Source: Aplectana chamaeleonis
Lineage: Eukaryota > Nematoda > Chromadorea > Rhabditida > Cosmocercidae
Reading direction: 5' to 3'
NCBI GenBank assembly: GCA_029168955.1
Contig: JAPDOI010000718.1
Span: forward strand, 62,001-126,000
DNA length: 64,000 nt
A program made the translations under genes and the position numbers. The notes beneath the pieces are model-generated. The model was given only the letters and a program-made list of their open reading frames with translations. It did not search any database and was not told where the DNA came from. Below, in pieces: positions 1 to 11,766 of the stretch; within the stretch, counting starts at the first letter, position 1; each line of letters begins with the position of its first letter.

Positions 1-433
1 GTCACGCAGTTTATAAAGTGGAAGAACGTCATCTTCTGGCCAATCAGGTGAAACTACCTAGAAAAATTGGGTGTAAAATCTAAACGAGGGAAGGTTTCAA
101 GTAATATAGTTAGCCCCTAATGTGTGAGAAGCAATATAGTTAGTACTAATGTAAGAAAAACGATTGCTAACTCAAAGAAAATATAAAACATTGGATCGAT
201 CCGAAGGTTCTGCACCAGTATTGGTTAGCGGATTTTCCCTTATCCGTCGGTTCCCTTACCCTGTCAAATGTGATATACTATTTGGAAACACAACTCTTAC
301 CCTACATAATAGTGTTCAACGCTGCCTGAAAAAAAAAACTCGACCTGCTCCGGATTCGACACCAAAATGCGGAGGTTTTGAGTACTCGAAATCTTCGAAT
401 GATCCTCGTTCTTCATATCTATTCGAGTTGTTT

Positions 434-701
434 TATACTCTGTTTATATTGAATTGCACAAAACACGGTCCGCCAATAGTCCTCTAATTGGCCCGCTAGT
501 ACCGTAGTGTACGTCCACGACGCGTTCTCGGCAGACCCGGGTGGCAGGGTGGGTGGCCGAGTGACGGCATTGACGAATCGATTGCTCTGCACACCCGGGT
601 CTGCCGAGAACGCGTCGTGGACGTACACTACGGTACTAGCGGGCCAATTAGAGGACTATTGGCGGACCGTGTTTTGTGCAATTCAAGATAAACAGAGTAT
701 A
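434..701. repeat. near-perfect 110-bp-arm hairpin (fold-back MITE)
   Basis: Arms 434-543 and 592-701 are reverse complements with one mismatch seen, separated by a 48-base loop. The outer ends read TATACTCTG and CAGAGTATA, so a TA duplication with a Tc1/mariner-like terminus is possible. The ORFs on both strands here are products of the palindrome. Confidence 0.85.
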
Positions 702-864
702 CTTGGTGAAACATTTTCACCATGTGGACACTAGATTATAGCACAAAAATTGGCGTCGCACAATTTCTTCAGTGGGGCGGGCGGACTTTTAGAATTTTTA
801 ACACTTTCCATTTCATCATATCTTCATTATCCAACAACTACATGGTACCTAACTCAGACAACAG

Positions 865-1236
865 GTGCGGGCTGACCGCTGGCTATCAAGGCCTCTCCGG
901 GCGGTACGTCGGCAAGTTGCGGGCGGATCGCTGCTCATCATGAGCTCGACGGGCGGATCGCTGGCTATCAGAGCCCTTGCGGGCGAATCGCTGCGTTTTG
1001 GCGAGCGGATAGCAGCACCTGGGAAACTTGATCACGCCAGCAGACGCATCGCCGGCAAGCTCTAAAGCGGCGATCCGCCCGCAAGGGCTTTGGTAGCCAG
1101 CGATCCGCCCGCTGAGCTATGAGATGCAGTGATGCGCCCGCAACCTGCCAGCGATCCGCCTGCCAGAACTTTGATAGCCAGCGATCCGCCCGCCACTGCC
1201 TTGATAGCCAGCGATCCGCCCGCTCAAATTTTACAC
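865..1236. repeat. modular inverted repeat with unit CGGGCGGATCGCTGGCTATC
   Basis: Plus-oriented units of about 20 bases occur at 865-1010 and minus-oriented units at 1070-1236, with short variable spacers between. Related units recur at 1526-1620. The RADRWLS-like peptides in all frames are the translated unit, not a gene. Confidence 0.75.
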
Positions 1237-1525
1237 GCTGAAACTTGTCAATCATTGACGAATTCTTTTCTGGTATCAGTATCATGCGCAGAGTAAGTAA
1301 ACCGGAGGGTATAAAAGGCGCTCCATCGCACTGAATGCTCAGTCGGCATTTCGAGGCCGATACTGAAAGGTGACTTCAAGCCACCTTTGAAGGATCCGTA
1401 GAGGCCGGAGAATAATTTTTGGCAGCTCTGAGGGGATGGTCCCCACGGCTAGGGGGGGTTGTCCCGCACACGGAGACCGTGGTGGGAAAGAAACATCGGA
1501 ATAACCCATATGAGGCATCGAGGGC

Positions 1526-1620
1526 GGATCGCTGGCTACTGGGGGCGGATCGCTGGCTACTGGCGGGCGAATGGCAGGGGGATGTCGATCCGCCCGCCAA
1601 ATGCCTGCGATCCGCCCACA
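1526..1620. repeat. second cluster of the GGGCGGATCGCTGGCTA unit
   Basis: Two plus-oriented copies (GGGCGGATCGCTGGCTACTG) face inverted copies (CGATCCGCCC) about 50 bases on, the same module as at 865-1236. Confidence 0.65.
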
Positions 1621-1872
1621 CCTACTGTCTGAGTAACCTAGTCATAGTTGAGGGGTCCACAGAGTTGAAGTCGCGGCGTTGCTCGCAGCGACGAACAGCG
1701 CTGGGTGAGGTCAATGGTATAACGTCGGCATGGATCCTGAAGAGACTTCGCGTTTACAGTAGAAAGTTGACACAAACTCTGTGCCATATGCTTTAACGCA
1801 GGTGCGCCGAGTTTGAGAAAACCTCCAATGAAGAACGCAAAGTGTCTTCAGGACCCATGCCTATGTTATTTT

Positions 1873-2254
1873 GGTCAATGGTATACTTCGTCGCTGTCAT
1901 GAGCGACAGTCATGCACAATTTAGCACAATTCCTGGCGGAACCAGCATCGGATCAACGGCACTGGCCTTCGCAGCAACAGTTGTCGCGTGTCCTTCGCAG
2001 AGGGCTGACATACAGCAAATGTGCCAATGTCTGTCGTTCCCACTGTCGCTGTGCAGCGCACTGCGACAGTGACAGTGGGAACGACAGGCATCGGCACATT
2101 TACATTATGTCAGCACTCCGCGACATGTCGCCGCGACGGACACGCGACAACTGTTCCTAACACGGCCAGTGCCGTTGCTCCAATGCTGGTCCCACCACGA
2201 TTTGTGCTAAATACCAAGACTGTCGCTAGACAGCGACAAAGTATACCATTGACC
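1873..2254. repeat. palindromic MITE, about 380 bp
   Basis: The ends GGTCAATGGTATACTT and AAGTATACCATTGACC are inverted, and the centre is a tight palindrome (CTGTCGTTCCCACTGTC facing its complement at about 2030-2090). The inner arms have diverged. Confidence 0.7.
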
Positions 2255-2603
2255 TGTTGCAATATCGATTACATTCGGCGACCAGAGCGACCGACGCGGC
2301 GTGAAGGCCGACGAAGGGGCACATTAGAAAGTTTTGACGCTGCGACGACTCCGCGTCACTGCCAGCCAGCGAGTGGCAACCAATCGTAAATATTTTTGTC
2401 GCCGCGTCAAAGCCGACGCTCGGCGACTCTGTAAACCCCTTTACGCATCGTGGGCGGTGTCTTATCTAACGATGTATGTCTCACCAATTATAGACCTTTT
2501 TTTCGAAACTGAAAAAAAATGAGAAAATCAAATTTTGAAAAAAAAAACGGTCCATAAATGACGATACTTATATCATTATATAAAACACTGTCCATACTAC
2601 CTA

Positions 2604-2990
2604 AAGGAAGAGTTCGCGATGACAACGAATTTTGAGCTTTCTTCATGAGAATGCAAATCTGTTCATTACAAAAGTAAAAATAAGTGAAAAAACCCGGAAA
2701 TTTGATGAGAAAACGCTCAAAAACCAGGTATATAACCGCTAATCACCGGTGTCTGCCGGCCCCCTAATTAACGAGATTTTCATTAATGCTTATTTACCCG
2801 CCTTTCATTTTGCTATTAAAATAGTCTGTATTCTCCAGAAATGCTTAGAAATTACATTAGAAGCAAAATAAAGCTGAAAAAAAAACAAGCGTTCATAGAA
2901 ATCTCGAAAATTGGGTGCGGGCGGACACCAAGCGATAAAAAATTCCTGAGCGTTTCTTCTATACAATTCACTCATTTTCAGATTTGATGG
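2604..2990 (+). repeat. dispersed repeat shared with 31,950-32,330
   Basis: Same order and orientation in both places, for example AAAAATAAGTGAAAAAACCC, the GGCCCCTAATTAACGA block, and GACACCAAGCGATAA near the right end. At the second site it sits inside the last intron of cyk-3. Confidence 0.7.
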
Positions 2991-2999
2991 ACAGATCTA

Positions 3000-3679
3000 C
3001 TGTGCTTCTCCGGGAGAAAATCCGGTACGCAATTGCGTCTCTACACGCTTTGCGGCCGCGCGCTTCCGAGTCGGGAGAGTTTCCAGCGCCGCAGCCGCCG
3101 ATCTGTTGACTCTAGGTGGGTTTTGGAAACTGGAGACTCGATAAAATTGGAGAAAACTGTATAAAAAAAGCCTCATCGAGTCGGCTTTGGCGCTGGAAAC
3201 TCGAATGACTCGAGCGCGTGCGGCCGCAAAGCGTGCCGAGACGAGATTGCGGACCGGAATCAGGGTAAGGCATGGCGCTGTGATCGGTCCGTGAGAGGTG
3301 CGGCCCCCTCCGTGCGGCTTGGAAATTTTCGTGGCCCCTCCGTGGGACTGGAAGATTTCCGCGCCCCCTTCCACTAGCATAAAAATTTTTGCGGCCTCAG
3401 GTGGGTCATTAGTGTGATCAATGGAAAATTAGCAAAATTTGATGATGTTGAGGATAAATTAAAAATATTGTTATATTTCTAACAAATTTTTGAAATATTT
3501 TTTCATTGCAGTCTCATTCTCACAACGCCTTGCACCGCCGAAAACCAACTAAATTTGCATAGTGTGAGCAGCAAGGGCTGCGGCCCCCTCCCCTTTCCGG
3601 CGTTCAAAGCTGCGGCCCCCTCTGTTATCATCACAGCGTAAGCCTATCCCTGATCGGAATTAGGCCCAGATAAGCACAG
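3000..3679 (+). mobile_element. TA-flanked MITE (CTGTGCTT family), copy A, interrupted
   Basis: TA duplications at 2998-2999 and 3680-3681. Terminal repeats resemble CTGTGCTTCTCTGGGCCAAA; inner arms contain GCAATTGCGTCTC and TGCGGCCGC. It is split by the hAT-like element at 3261-3652. Removing that element and one 8-base duplication leaves 280 bases, the length of intact copies. Confidence 0.8.
3261..3652 (+). mobile_element. hAT-like non-autonomous element nested in the TA MITE
   Basis: Terminal inverted repeats CAGGGTAAGGCATGGCGC and, inverted, CAGGGATAGGCTTACGC. The flanking 8 bases are ACCGGAAT (3253-3260) and ATCGGAAT (3653-3660), a duplication with one mismatch. CAGGG ends and 8-base duplications are typical of hAT elements. 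No transposase is present. Confidence 0.75.
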
Positions 3680-3731
3680 TACCTTCTCGTGAGGATAGCA
3701 CAACAAACCTTTCTATCGCGAACCCTGACAT

Positions 3732-3855
3732 TAAGACCGGAATCATACTCCCCGCGACCAGCGACAGCGCATATTAGGTATATCGATTTTCGGTCGAAAG
3801 GCATGGTTAACATTTCGTCGCGTCGCCCGTCGCTGGAAGTATGATCCCAGCCTAA
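3732..3855. repeat. small hairpin MITE (GGATCATACTTCC family), copy 1
   Basis: About 125 bases with inverted ends (GGAATCATACTCCCCGCGAC facing GTCGCTGGAAGTATGATCCC). A second copy lies at 59711-59842. Confidence 0.65.
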
Positions 3856-3859
3856 TTGA

Positions 3860-4900
3860 AAAGTCAGATAGCACAGAGTCGTAGGATATAATAAGAAAAT
3901 GATAGGTTTGCCATTTTTACTATTTTTTTGCAATCCGCCCCCTTGAGGGAATACCGCGAGCCCATTTCCGTGCTATAATCTAATCTCCACAAAATGAAAA
4001 CGTTTCAAAAGTAAGCCAGCCCGGATAGAAATGAAAAAGAGAACGAGGACAATTTGAAGATTTCCAGTACTCAAGTCTTTCTTGACATTTTGATGTATAA
4101 CTCGTAGCAGTTGAGTTTTTCTTGTAGCGTCTAACGCTTGTGAATAGAGCAAAAGTTGTTCTCTCGAACAATATACTTTTGATCAAACGATCACTTAAAG
4201 ACAGTGTTTGTGATGAAAAAACCACCGATTTTTCACCCGAAATTGAATTTACCGGAGTCCATTGCAACAATAATGGCAGAAAAAGGCTAAAACGAGCCAT
4301 AGATAACCCTAGTCGGTCTTCAAACTTGAATGCGCTATGCCCTACCCACCCACTTCCTTGACCGTTGAGGGAGTGGGCGGGGCGGGCATAGCACCGCCTA
4401 GTATTTAAGAACCATATAGGATTACCCAAGGCTCGTTTTCAGACGTTCTATCGCCATTAATGCTGCAATGGACCCCGTGTATATTCGATTTCAGTTGAAA
4501 GCTCGAATAAAGGTTTTGTGGTGTACACTGCTTTTAAGAAATCAGATACGGACCCGGGAAACTAGCTAACCTATTTTTTATTGTGGAACTTTCGGGCCAA
4601 CCTAATACAATACTGGTGGGACTAGCACGAAAAGTATGATGGAATGCGCTGTGTGCGGGACGGAATTAGTAAGCCTCGGTGCATAATGAGAGCGACGCCC
4701 TCCACATGCGCCCACCCCTATGATATGCAAGGAAAGGCGAGTGGCTATGACGGAGCAACGAAGCATCAGATAGTTTGCTTTAAAAAGAAACGCGAAAACT
4801 CAAGAGCCACCAGAAAAAGTCTGTGATTCTTCAACCATTTTAGCTATACCATTTGAAAGGCCAATTCTTCCTCTGTATGCAAGCGTTAACCCTATTTTTC
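3860..4900. other. no gene recognised; short inverted repeat inside
   Basis: The stretch holds an inverted pair at 4236-4275 and 4455-4490 (ACCGGAGTCCATTGCAACAA type) whose sequence recurs at 39573-39610. Its end may include the 5' part of the non-LTR element that follows. Confidence 0.4.
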
Positions 4901-4920
4901 AGAAATTACGAGCTGCCGAG

Positions 4921-6038
4921 ATGTCGTACGTTCACGCCGTGGCAGTGTGGAGGAAAGGAGATCACCTCTATGCAAACCGACGTCACCCCCTCCGCGAAGA
5001 GGGTTTTTGTCATGGGAGAGGTGCTGGCCGGCCGCAGCTCTCCTTCCGGATTATTCTCCTGCAAAGGGCCGGCGTGGAGAGGAATCCTGGACCCGCTCAG
5101 AAGTACCTATGCGCCACGTGCGGCAAGGATGTTCCCAGGAGACATACCAGCGTCCAGTGCTCCGGATGCCAAAGGTGGGTGCATCTCTCCTGTTCGGGTC
5201 TCAGTTCTGTGAGGCATTATAACTCTGCTTTTCGCTGTGTTTTATGCTCTTCACCTACCAACTCTGATTCCTCTTCCTCAAATCGCCCCCTTTCCATTGT
5301 ACATATCAATCTCAACGGCCTTCGTACTAAACTTTCTGAGCTCTCTCTCTTCGCACGTACTTACCATCCAGACGTGATCATGGTTCAAGAAACCAAGCTC
5401 TCTCCATCCCCTACCTATCCTCATCCTAATATCCCGGGCTACACTGCCTTCCATGCTCCAAAGGTCAGCTCTTGGCGGAGGAGTTTCAACCTTTGTTTTA
5501 TCCTCTCTCCCTCCCACCTCATACCAAACACCCCCCACGGATGGTACTCTCGAGTACCTTCCAATCCATCTCCCTCTTAAAACACCCCTTTCTCTTTTCA
5601 ACATATATATTCCCCTACCACCTCATGCCCCTCCTCCTACAATCCCATTCCTCTTCTCAAACAACTCAATGATTATTCCCTCTCATCATCAGTTGTTTTC
5701 GCGGGCGACTTTAATGCCCACACCTTCTGCTCGTCCCTTGGTTCTGATGCTAGAGGAGAAGAAGTCGAAGAATGGGCTGAGGAGTGCGACCTGGTCATCT
5801 TAAACGACGATCAGCCCACTCGTCTCCCTGCCAACGGCCGATCTTCTAGCCCAGACATAACTCTTATCTCGTCCAACCTTTCCAACGCTTGCTCATGGTC
5901 TACCTCAACAACATTGTCTAGTGATCATGTTCCCGTCTTTGTGCACATCGATCTCTCAAATTCTTCTTGCTCCTTATTCTGGTGTTCGTCAACGTTCTTA
6001 TCTCAATTTAGGCCAAGCAGACTGGTGCCTGTTCAGTG
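4921..6038 (+). pseudogene. zinc-finger/endonuclease part of the non-LTR element
   Basis: Begins MSYVHAVAVW. Near residues 42-58 is a 2A-like stretch ending RAGVERNPGP, followed by a C4HC3-like finger (CATC, CSGC, WVHLSC, CVLC). The endonuclease motifs follow: HINLNGLRTK, VQETKL, GDFNAH and SDHVPV, matching the catalytic Asn, Glu, Asp and His sites of APE-type nucleases. The reading frame slips near 5455-5460 and returns near 5690, then stops at about 6038. The link to the RT (6036-6513) is spread over two other frames. Confidence 0.75.
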
Positions 6039-6513
6039 AGGTTGCGCTACGCCCTAGCGGCTGATTACCCGTGGAATGGCAATGTGCACCAGAAGGAGCA
6101 TCACTTATCTGATGCAATTCGCAGGGCCATGAAGGCGGCTATCCCTGTTGGCCGAGTTAAGACGTTCTATCCAAACGTAACTAGAGAAATTCTTGAGAAA
6201 ATCAGGACTAGAGATGCCAGAAGAGCAGTTGACCATCTAGACCCTGTCGTCGCTCAGCTGGATGGTGAGATCAGAAAAAGATCTCGACCAGCACAAGAAA
6301 GAACAGTGGGAAAAATTCACAGGAACAGTTGAATTTCAAGACGGACAGTGGAGCTACTTGGAAGGTTCTTCGGAAACTATCGGGAAAGAGCTCGCCAGCC
6401 ACCATCTCCACTATTGAGTTCGGTAATAACGTTTTCAAGTCAGAAAGGAAGCCGCCTACTCTCTCGGTAAAAGTTTCTTTGTCACGAGTACAAGGCGAGG
6501 TCCGCAAAATAGA

Positions 6514-8334
6514 GTGACAGTAAGAGAGCTGTGCCGCCTCCCGCTCATGAGCACGGCCGATGCGTTCACTGTGGCGCAAGTAGAGAAGATTATAAAGGAC
6601 ATGCGGAACTCCAAAGCTGTCGGTCCGGACGGCATTTGTCCTGCTGTACTGAAGAAACTCCCGACTGAGATCCTTCCGCTCATCGTTGATATGATTAACA
6701 CTTCGTTTAGCTCTTGCACTATTCCGCAAAACTGGAAGACAGCCAACGTCATCCCGTTGCCCAAGCCTGGCAAACCTCAGTCATCAGTAAAGGGATATCG
6801 TCCCATTAGCTTGATGTCACCTTTCGCCAAGGTGGCCGAAAAGCTCATTGTCAAGGATCTAGCGGAGCACAACGAGAAGCAGTTGTTTCAACATGGGTTC
6901 AGGAGGCTACATTCCACAACTACGGCGTTGCTAGAAATTACCAGCTATGCTATCGACGGGTTCAACTTTAACAAGCCATTGAGAACTGTAGCTGTTGCGT
7001 TGGATCTCACCAAGGCATTTGATACGGTTAACCTTGGAGTCCTGTCAAGCAACATTCTGGAGTCGTCAATACCATCTTGGCAGAAGCGCTGGATATCGGC
7101 CTTTATTAAAGGTCGGCGGGCAAGAGTCATGTTTCAGAACCATGTCTCCAACAGTATTCCTATGGCAGCTGGAGTCCCTCAGGGCGGAGTTCTATCGCCA
7201 GCCCTCTTCAATCTGTACCTCGGAGATATGCCTGAGCCTCCACAGGACATCAAGGTCGTCGCGTATGCCGATGACATAACAATCATGTGTCGAGATCGGG
7301 ATTTACAGGTGGCCGCCAATAAGATCAACGAGTACCTGATCACACTAAAGGGCATTTTCGGCCGCAAGATGCTAAGTATCTCTCTGCAGCCCAGTCGTCA
7401 GTGTCCGTTCTCACGACGGACCCATCCGAGCACAGCGCTCATCCGGATGTCGTGTGGGATGGAGACCGTTTGCCTGCTGCTCGCTTTCCAAAGCTGCTCG
7501 GTCTTGTGCTCGATCCGTCACTCAAGTTTCATAAGAATACCGAGCAGAAGCAGGCAGTCGTTAAGGCTAAGCTCAACGTTCTCAGGGCCCTGGGCGGCAC
7601 TTCGTGGGGTAGCAGCAAGGAGACTATACTCACAACGTATAAGGCAATTCTGCAGCCCGCCCTGGAGTACGCCGCACCGGTTTGGCAGCATCTCGTCTCA
7701 GAATCCTCCTGGACAAAGATGCAACGAGTACAAAATGCTGCTCTCCGTATCGCCACCGGATGCGCAAGGAGTTCCCCAATCGAGCACCTGCATGCTGAGA
7801 CCCGTCTATTACCAGTGAAGGAGCACTGTCAGCTCCAGGCCCAGCAATTCCGCATTAACATTATAAAACAACCAAATCACCCGTCGTGGAGAGTGCTAAA
7901 CCCCGTGAGAGAGAAGTATAAGAAAGCCATTCGCCGATGCTCCAAACAAAGTCAATTTGCAAAGATGGCACGACTCACAGCAAGAACGACTCCGTCTTTT
8001 GCGCGAGGAGCACACCAAGTTCGTACGGTGTCATCTTATGAAGGCGGCCATAAATCCTATACTAAAAGATATACCGCCCCCCATCTGCACCTCAGAGTCT
8101 CAACTCGGAAGAAGGGCGAGATGCACGCTCGCATCATTACGCTGTGGTCACTCTACAATGCTAATGTCTTATGTCAGCAAGATTGACAGCAGCAAATCTG
8201 ATGTGTGCCCGGACTGCGGTATCGTCGGCCATGATACCGCACATTTATTCAACTGTCCGGAGAGACCTACCACGCTGACACCAATGGACCTATGGACGAA
8301 TCCACTACTGGTCGCCCAGTTCCTCCGCCTATGA
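6514..8334 (+). pseudogene. reverse transcriptase part of the non-LTR element
   Basis: Contains the RT blocks: NSKAVGPDGICP, a GYRPISLMSPFAKVAEK block, LTKAFDTVN, GVPQGGVLSPALFNLYL and the intact active site VVAYADD (about 7256-7276). The frame shifts near 7350-7400 into a second segment (MSVLTTDPSE to about 7960), then into a third ending with a CPDCG-x7-HLFNC knuckle and LWTNPLLVAQFL before the stop at 8334. At least two frameshifts make it non-functional. Confidence 0.8.
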
Positions 8335-8610
8335 CAAAACCCTCTATGTGGCTGCAAAGAAGAAGAAGAAGAAGAAATTACGACCTGGTCCGGATTTTTA
8401 AAATCAGAATGAAGTGAAAGTATAGTCCAGCTGGGCGTTGAAGCTTCGCGGCAAGGTGAGGTTACCAACCCCATGGAATTTTTAGGGTGATTTCAAATTT
8501 TTTCTCCGGATTTCGCTAAAAACATGTATATAGAGGTAATCTGGGGTGCTGAACACAAATCTGGGGTTTGCTTGCCGGAATTCCAAGGTTTACTGTAAGT
8601 TACGGTAGGT

Positions 8611-8891
8611 ACCGTGCTTATCTGGGCCAAATTCCGGTCCGCAATTGCGTCACGACACGCTTTGCGGCCCCACGCGCTGGAGTCAGTCGAGTTTCCAGCG
8701 CCAAAGCCGACTCGATGTGGCCTTTTTATACAGTTTCTCCAATTTTGTTTACTTTCCAGTTTCTAAAACCCACCTAGAGTCAACAGATCGGCGGCTACGG
8801 CGCTGGAAACTCTTCCGACTCGAATGCGCGCGGCCGTAAAACGTGTCGAGACGCAACTGCGGACCGGAATTTGGACCAGAGAAGCACAGCA
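8611..8891 (+). mobile_element. CTGTGCTT-family TA MITE, copy B
   Basis: Ends ACCGTGCTTATCTGGGCC and CAGAGAAGCACAGC with the same inner arms as the other copies. It lies directly after the dispersed TACGGTAGGTA repeat. Confidence 0.75.
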
Positions 8892-9660
8892 ACGTGCCGT
8901 TTAGGAGGCAAAACCTACCTCAATATTCCGATAATCGACAAATGGACATCGAATTCGTATTCAGCACCCCAAATAACCACCACATAGAAACTTTGAGACA
9001 AATCTGAGGCTTTGACCAAACTACCATATACCCACCATAATCTACCGTAAGCTGTCGAAAATCGATAAACTGACATCAGATTCGTGTTCAGCACCTATAA
9101 TAACCCCAGGAAATAATTTGAGCATAATCTATAGTAGCACTCCGGAAATCCTCAAAAGTCACGATTTGCCATCAAATTCTCCCCCGATGGGAATCTGTGA
9201 ACGAATGCAGTCGAAAACTTTGGAAAATCGATAAATGAACCTCATATTCGTGATCAGCACCCCCAAATAACCCAGCAGAGCGAATTTTAAGTCAAATCTG
9301 GAATATTTTTCGAAAACGCTTCGAGAGCCCTCTAATTGGTATAAATAAACGCCCAACCGAAAATCTGTACAAGTCCAAAACGCTGTCAGTCTGAGCAAAG
9401 TTTGGAAAATGTTCCTCCACCCTAAACTTTCCCTTGGGGGTAGTTTGGGCGCTGAACACGATTATGAGGTCCGTTTCAGGATTTTCATAAAAATAATGAG
9501 CTTTTTGGAGGGTACAATAAGTACGAAAATCAGAGAAAAAATGCCTATAAGTTTTTTCAGAGTGGGTTTAGGCAGCTGCGATGGGCATATTCGGACTTTT
9601 CGTCCGAAAATGGTTCTAGAAAAGTACATTTCATTTGCAATGGTCACTATGATTTATTGT
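8892..9660 (-). repeat. dispersed repeat related to the interior of the 1.08-kb TIR element
   Basis: Inverted relative to 42500-42800 and 60460-60800, for example GCTGAACACGATTATGAGGT and GAGCTTTTTGGAGGGTAC. It also holds the frequent GTGTTCAGCACC motif. No coding potential was recognised. Confidence 0.6.
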
Positions 9661-10455
9661 GGTGCCCTTGTTAATACCGTTTTGGGCGATGTTCCAAATG
9701 TCCTGCCAGCCTTTCAAGCCACATAACTTCTTTAGATACCCCAAAATTTGAAGTTCCCATCTAACCCCCTGCCTAGTGCGAGATGAAGGAGGAAGAAACT
9801 CTGCCACACCCATAAAAGGAAGCAGCTTCGCCACGCCCCCTGAACGCTTTCGAGGCCAATATTGACATAACGGATCATACATTTGAATTGAGTTAAACGA
9901 CTTTCCCTTCCTTCTTAGACTCTCTCCATTCAGCTTCGTTTCCATTCGAAGGCCACGGATGGCATGAGGCAACTCGTCCACCAAACTTCCCCGCTAAAAT
10001 CCCGACGATTTTTCCAGGGTCCTACATTTTTTTGAGATATTTTTCAGAAAAGTCCATATTCAGCAGCAGGATCTCCATCGACCAGTCGGCCGATGGACTG
10101 GAGGGCAAGGTTAGACCCGTCCCAACCCACTTCCTCCATGAAAGCCCAAACACCTAATCAAACACGCTAATGATACTCATAGCCCTTCCTGTGAATATGA
10201 ACCTCAATCTTCAAAACTTTTTTGCGTACTCGTGAGGATTATTATGACTTAAAATCAGTAATTTCCAAGTAAATTCAAAAATATTGCTATTCACAACAGT
10301 AGTAAGGAAAACCAGAGACTCAAGATTTCAGAGAATAAGATACTCGTTATATCAGCAGATAGGAGTTCTCAATTATTTGACAAGACAAAAAAGAACAAGG
10401 TAGGTAACAGAGAAATCAACATTGAACCCTGTACCCGGCAAAAAAAAAGATGCCC
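9661..10455. other. no feature recognised
   Basis: AT-rich sequence with no convincing exon, RNA or repeat boundary visible. Confidence 0.4.
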
Positions 10456-11134
10456 ATTATTCGTCCCAGCCTACTGCGCGCTGCGCCTGCGTCGCGTGTC
10501 GACACATCTCACTGGGGCGCGACAGCAGCTCCCCACATCTGACTCGAGGAGCCTTGAATTATGGTTAGAGTGTGAAGGCTTTCAACCCAAGCATTTCCAG
10601 CAATCGATTTGGGGTCAAACAGGAACTATCGCCCACTAATCTTTTTTTGAAAACCAAAAACGGATTTTTTGCATGCCAAATAACCCATTACATGTTCGGT
10701 CGAAAATGATATTGCGACCACTAGAATTCGAAATGTGAAATACTCTGAGTTCCTCTAAAGCATAAAGGAGCAGAACATTCCGAATGTTACTTGTAGGAGG
10801 TATTGTTTTGAAATTCTGGACATCATCTCCTGGTCATCGGTTAACTAGTGTGTGCTCCAAATATTTGAAATTTCCTCATTTTCGTCTTTTCAAGTGGCAA
10901 TTATGTGTATTGTGCCATCTATTTGTTAATTACATACGGCGGATTGTGTTCCATGGCAGTATTTCTTCTCTATTCGTTACCTCGTAAACGAAGAGACCGG
11001 CTCAGTTGAATACTTAGTTGTTCATGAGCGCGACCGAATGAAGAATGGCGCGCGCGACGAGTTAACCGCCGCGTTCGGAACGTTTCGCCGCACGCGCGGC
11101 AGTTTTCGCCGCGCAGTAGGCTGGGACGGATAAT
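10456..11134. mobile_element. MITE with 25-base terminal inverted repeats
   Basis: The ends ATTATTCGTCCCAGCCTACT and, inverted, ATTATCCGTCCCAGCCTACT match over 25 bases with one difference. About 680 bases, no transposase. Family and duplication are not clear. Confidence 0.65.
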
Positions 11135-11163
11135 CAGGATAAAAAAAAAACAACCGAAATGAA

Positions 11164-11275
11164 TGACCGCAATAGTGCGTCGTACAGAAATTTTACGCAA
11201 AATTGCACAAAAAAAGAAGAAAGTGTCTGCAATAGTGCGTCGCGTACAGGCATCACGTGAAATTGCACAAGTCTT
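11164..11275 (+). repeat. tandem duplication, about 60-base unit, two copies
   Basis: GCAATAGTGCGTCG followed by a variable part and AAATTGCACAA occurs at about 11169 and again at about 11229. Confidence 0.55.
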
Positions 11276-11694
11276 GTTTGCTCAATCTTTGGCTCAATTT
11301 TTTCAACCCCGGCTTTTTGTAGTTTTTTGGCACTGAATCGTGTAGTTCTTGTCTATTTGTTCACAAAACTCGTTTTATATTTGCTGTTGACTCTTCGCCC
11401 AATTTTTAATAGTTCTAGATTAGCTTTTAAGCTGCTTTGAATCCGCTTTTGAGTTATTTCGAGTTTTCTTGATTTCTTGATTTATTTTAAACATCCATAT
11501 TAGCTCGACATTGATCAAGAAGTGGTATGTGTTTGTTCATGGCTAGCTTCAAGTTCTGATCATGAGCAGATTGTCTTTTCTCCTGAATTCAAGATTTAAG
11601 TCAAGTTTTCAATTTGAATTTTCATTTATTTTTACAATTATCTGTGCTTAGAAATACTGTGACGGATCAGTTTCCACGTGATCTAATTTCTTTA

Positions 11695-11766
11695 GAACAC
11701 TGTTTTGTTAGAGTCAACTTCAGTACCAGATTTCAGCGCTGCCATATCATATGACGCATTGAGAAG
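11695..11766 (+). promoter_or_regulatory. possible 5' UTR of cyk-3 with candidate trans-splice acceptor
   Basis: A TTTCTTTAG acceptor-like site ends at 11695, 72 bases before the ATG. In nematodes such a site often receives a spliced leader. Another weaker CTTAG ends at 11651. No promoter element is recognisable. Only RNA data could confirm this. Confidence 0.3.

Larger units (their letters stand above)
4921..8378 (+). mobile_element. non-LTR retrotransposon (I/CR1-like group), inactivated
   Basis: In order: 2A-like motif, PHD-like zinc finger, apurinic-type endonuclease, reverse transcriptase, and a C-terminal CCHC-like knuckle. A GAA-repeat tail (about 8353-8378) marks the 3' end. Several frameshifts break it. 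A matching 3' fragment lies inverted at 16436-16560. The PHD finger, 2A-like motif and simple-repeat tail suggest a CR1/I/Ingi relative; the clade is not settled by eye. The 5' boundary and target-site duplication were not found. Confidence 0.85.

Noticed and set aside
865..1796. ORFs with RADRWLS repeats
   Set aside because: Same peptide in several frames and both strands comes from the GC-rich inverted unit.
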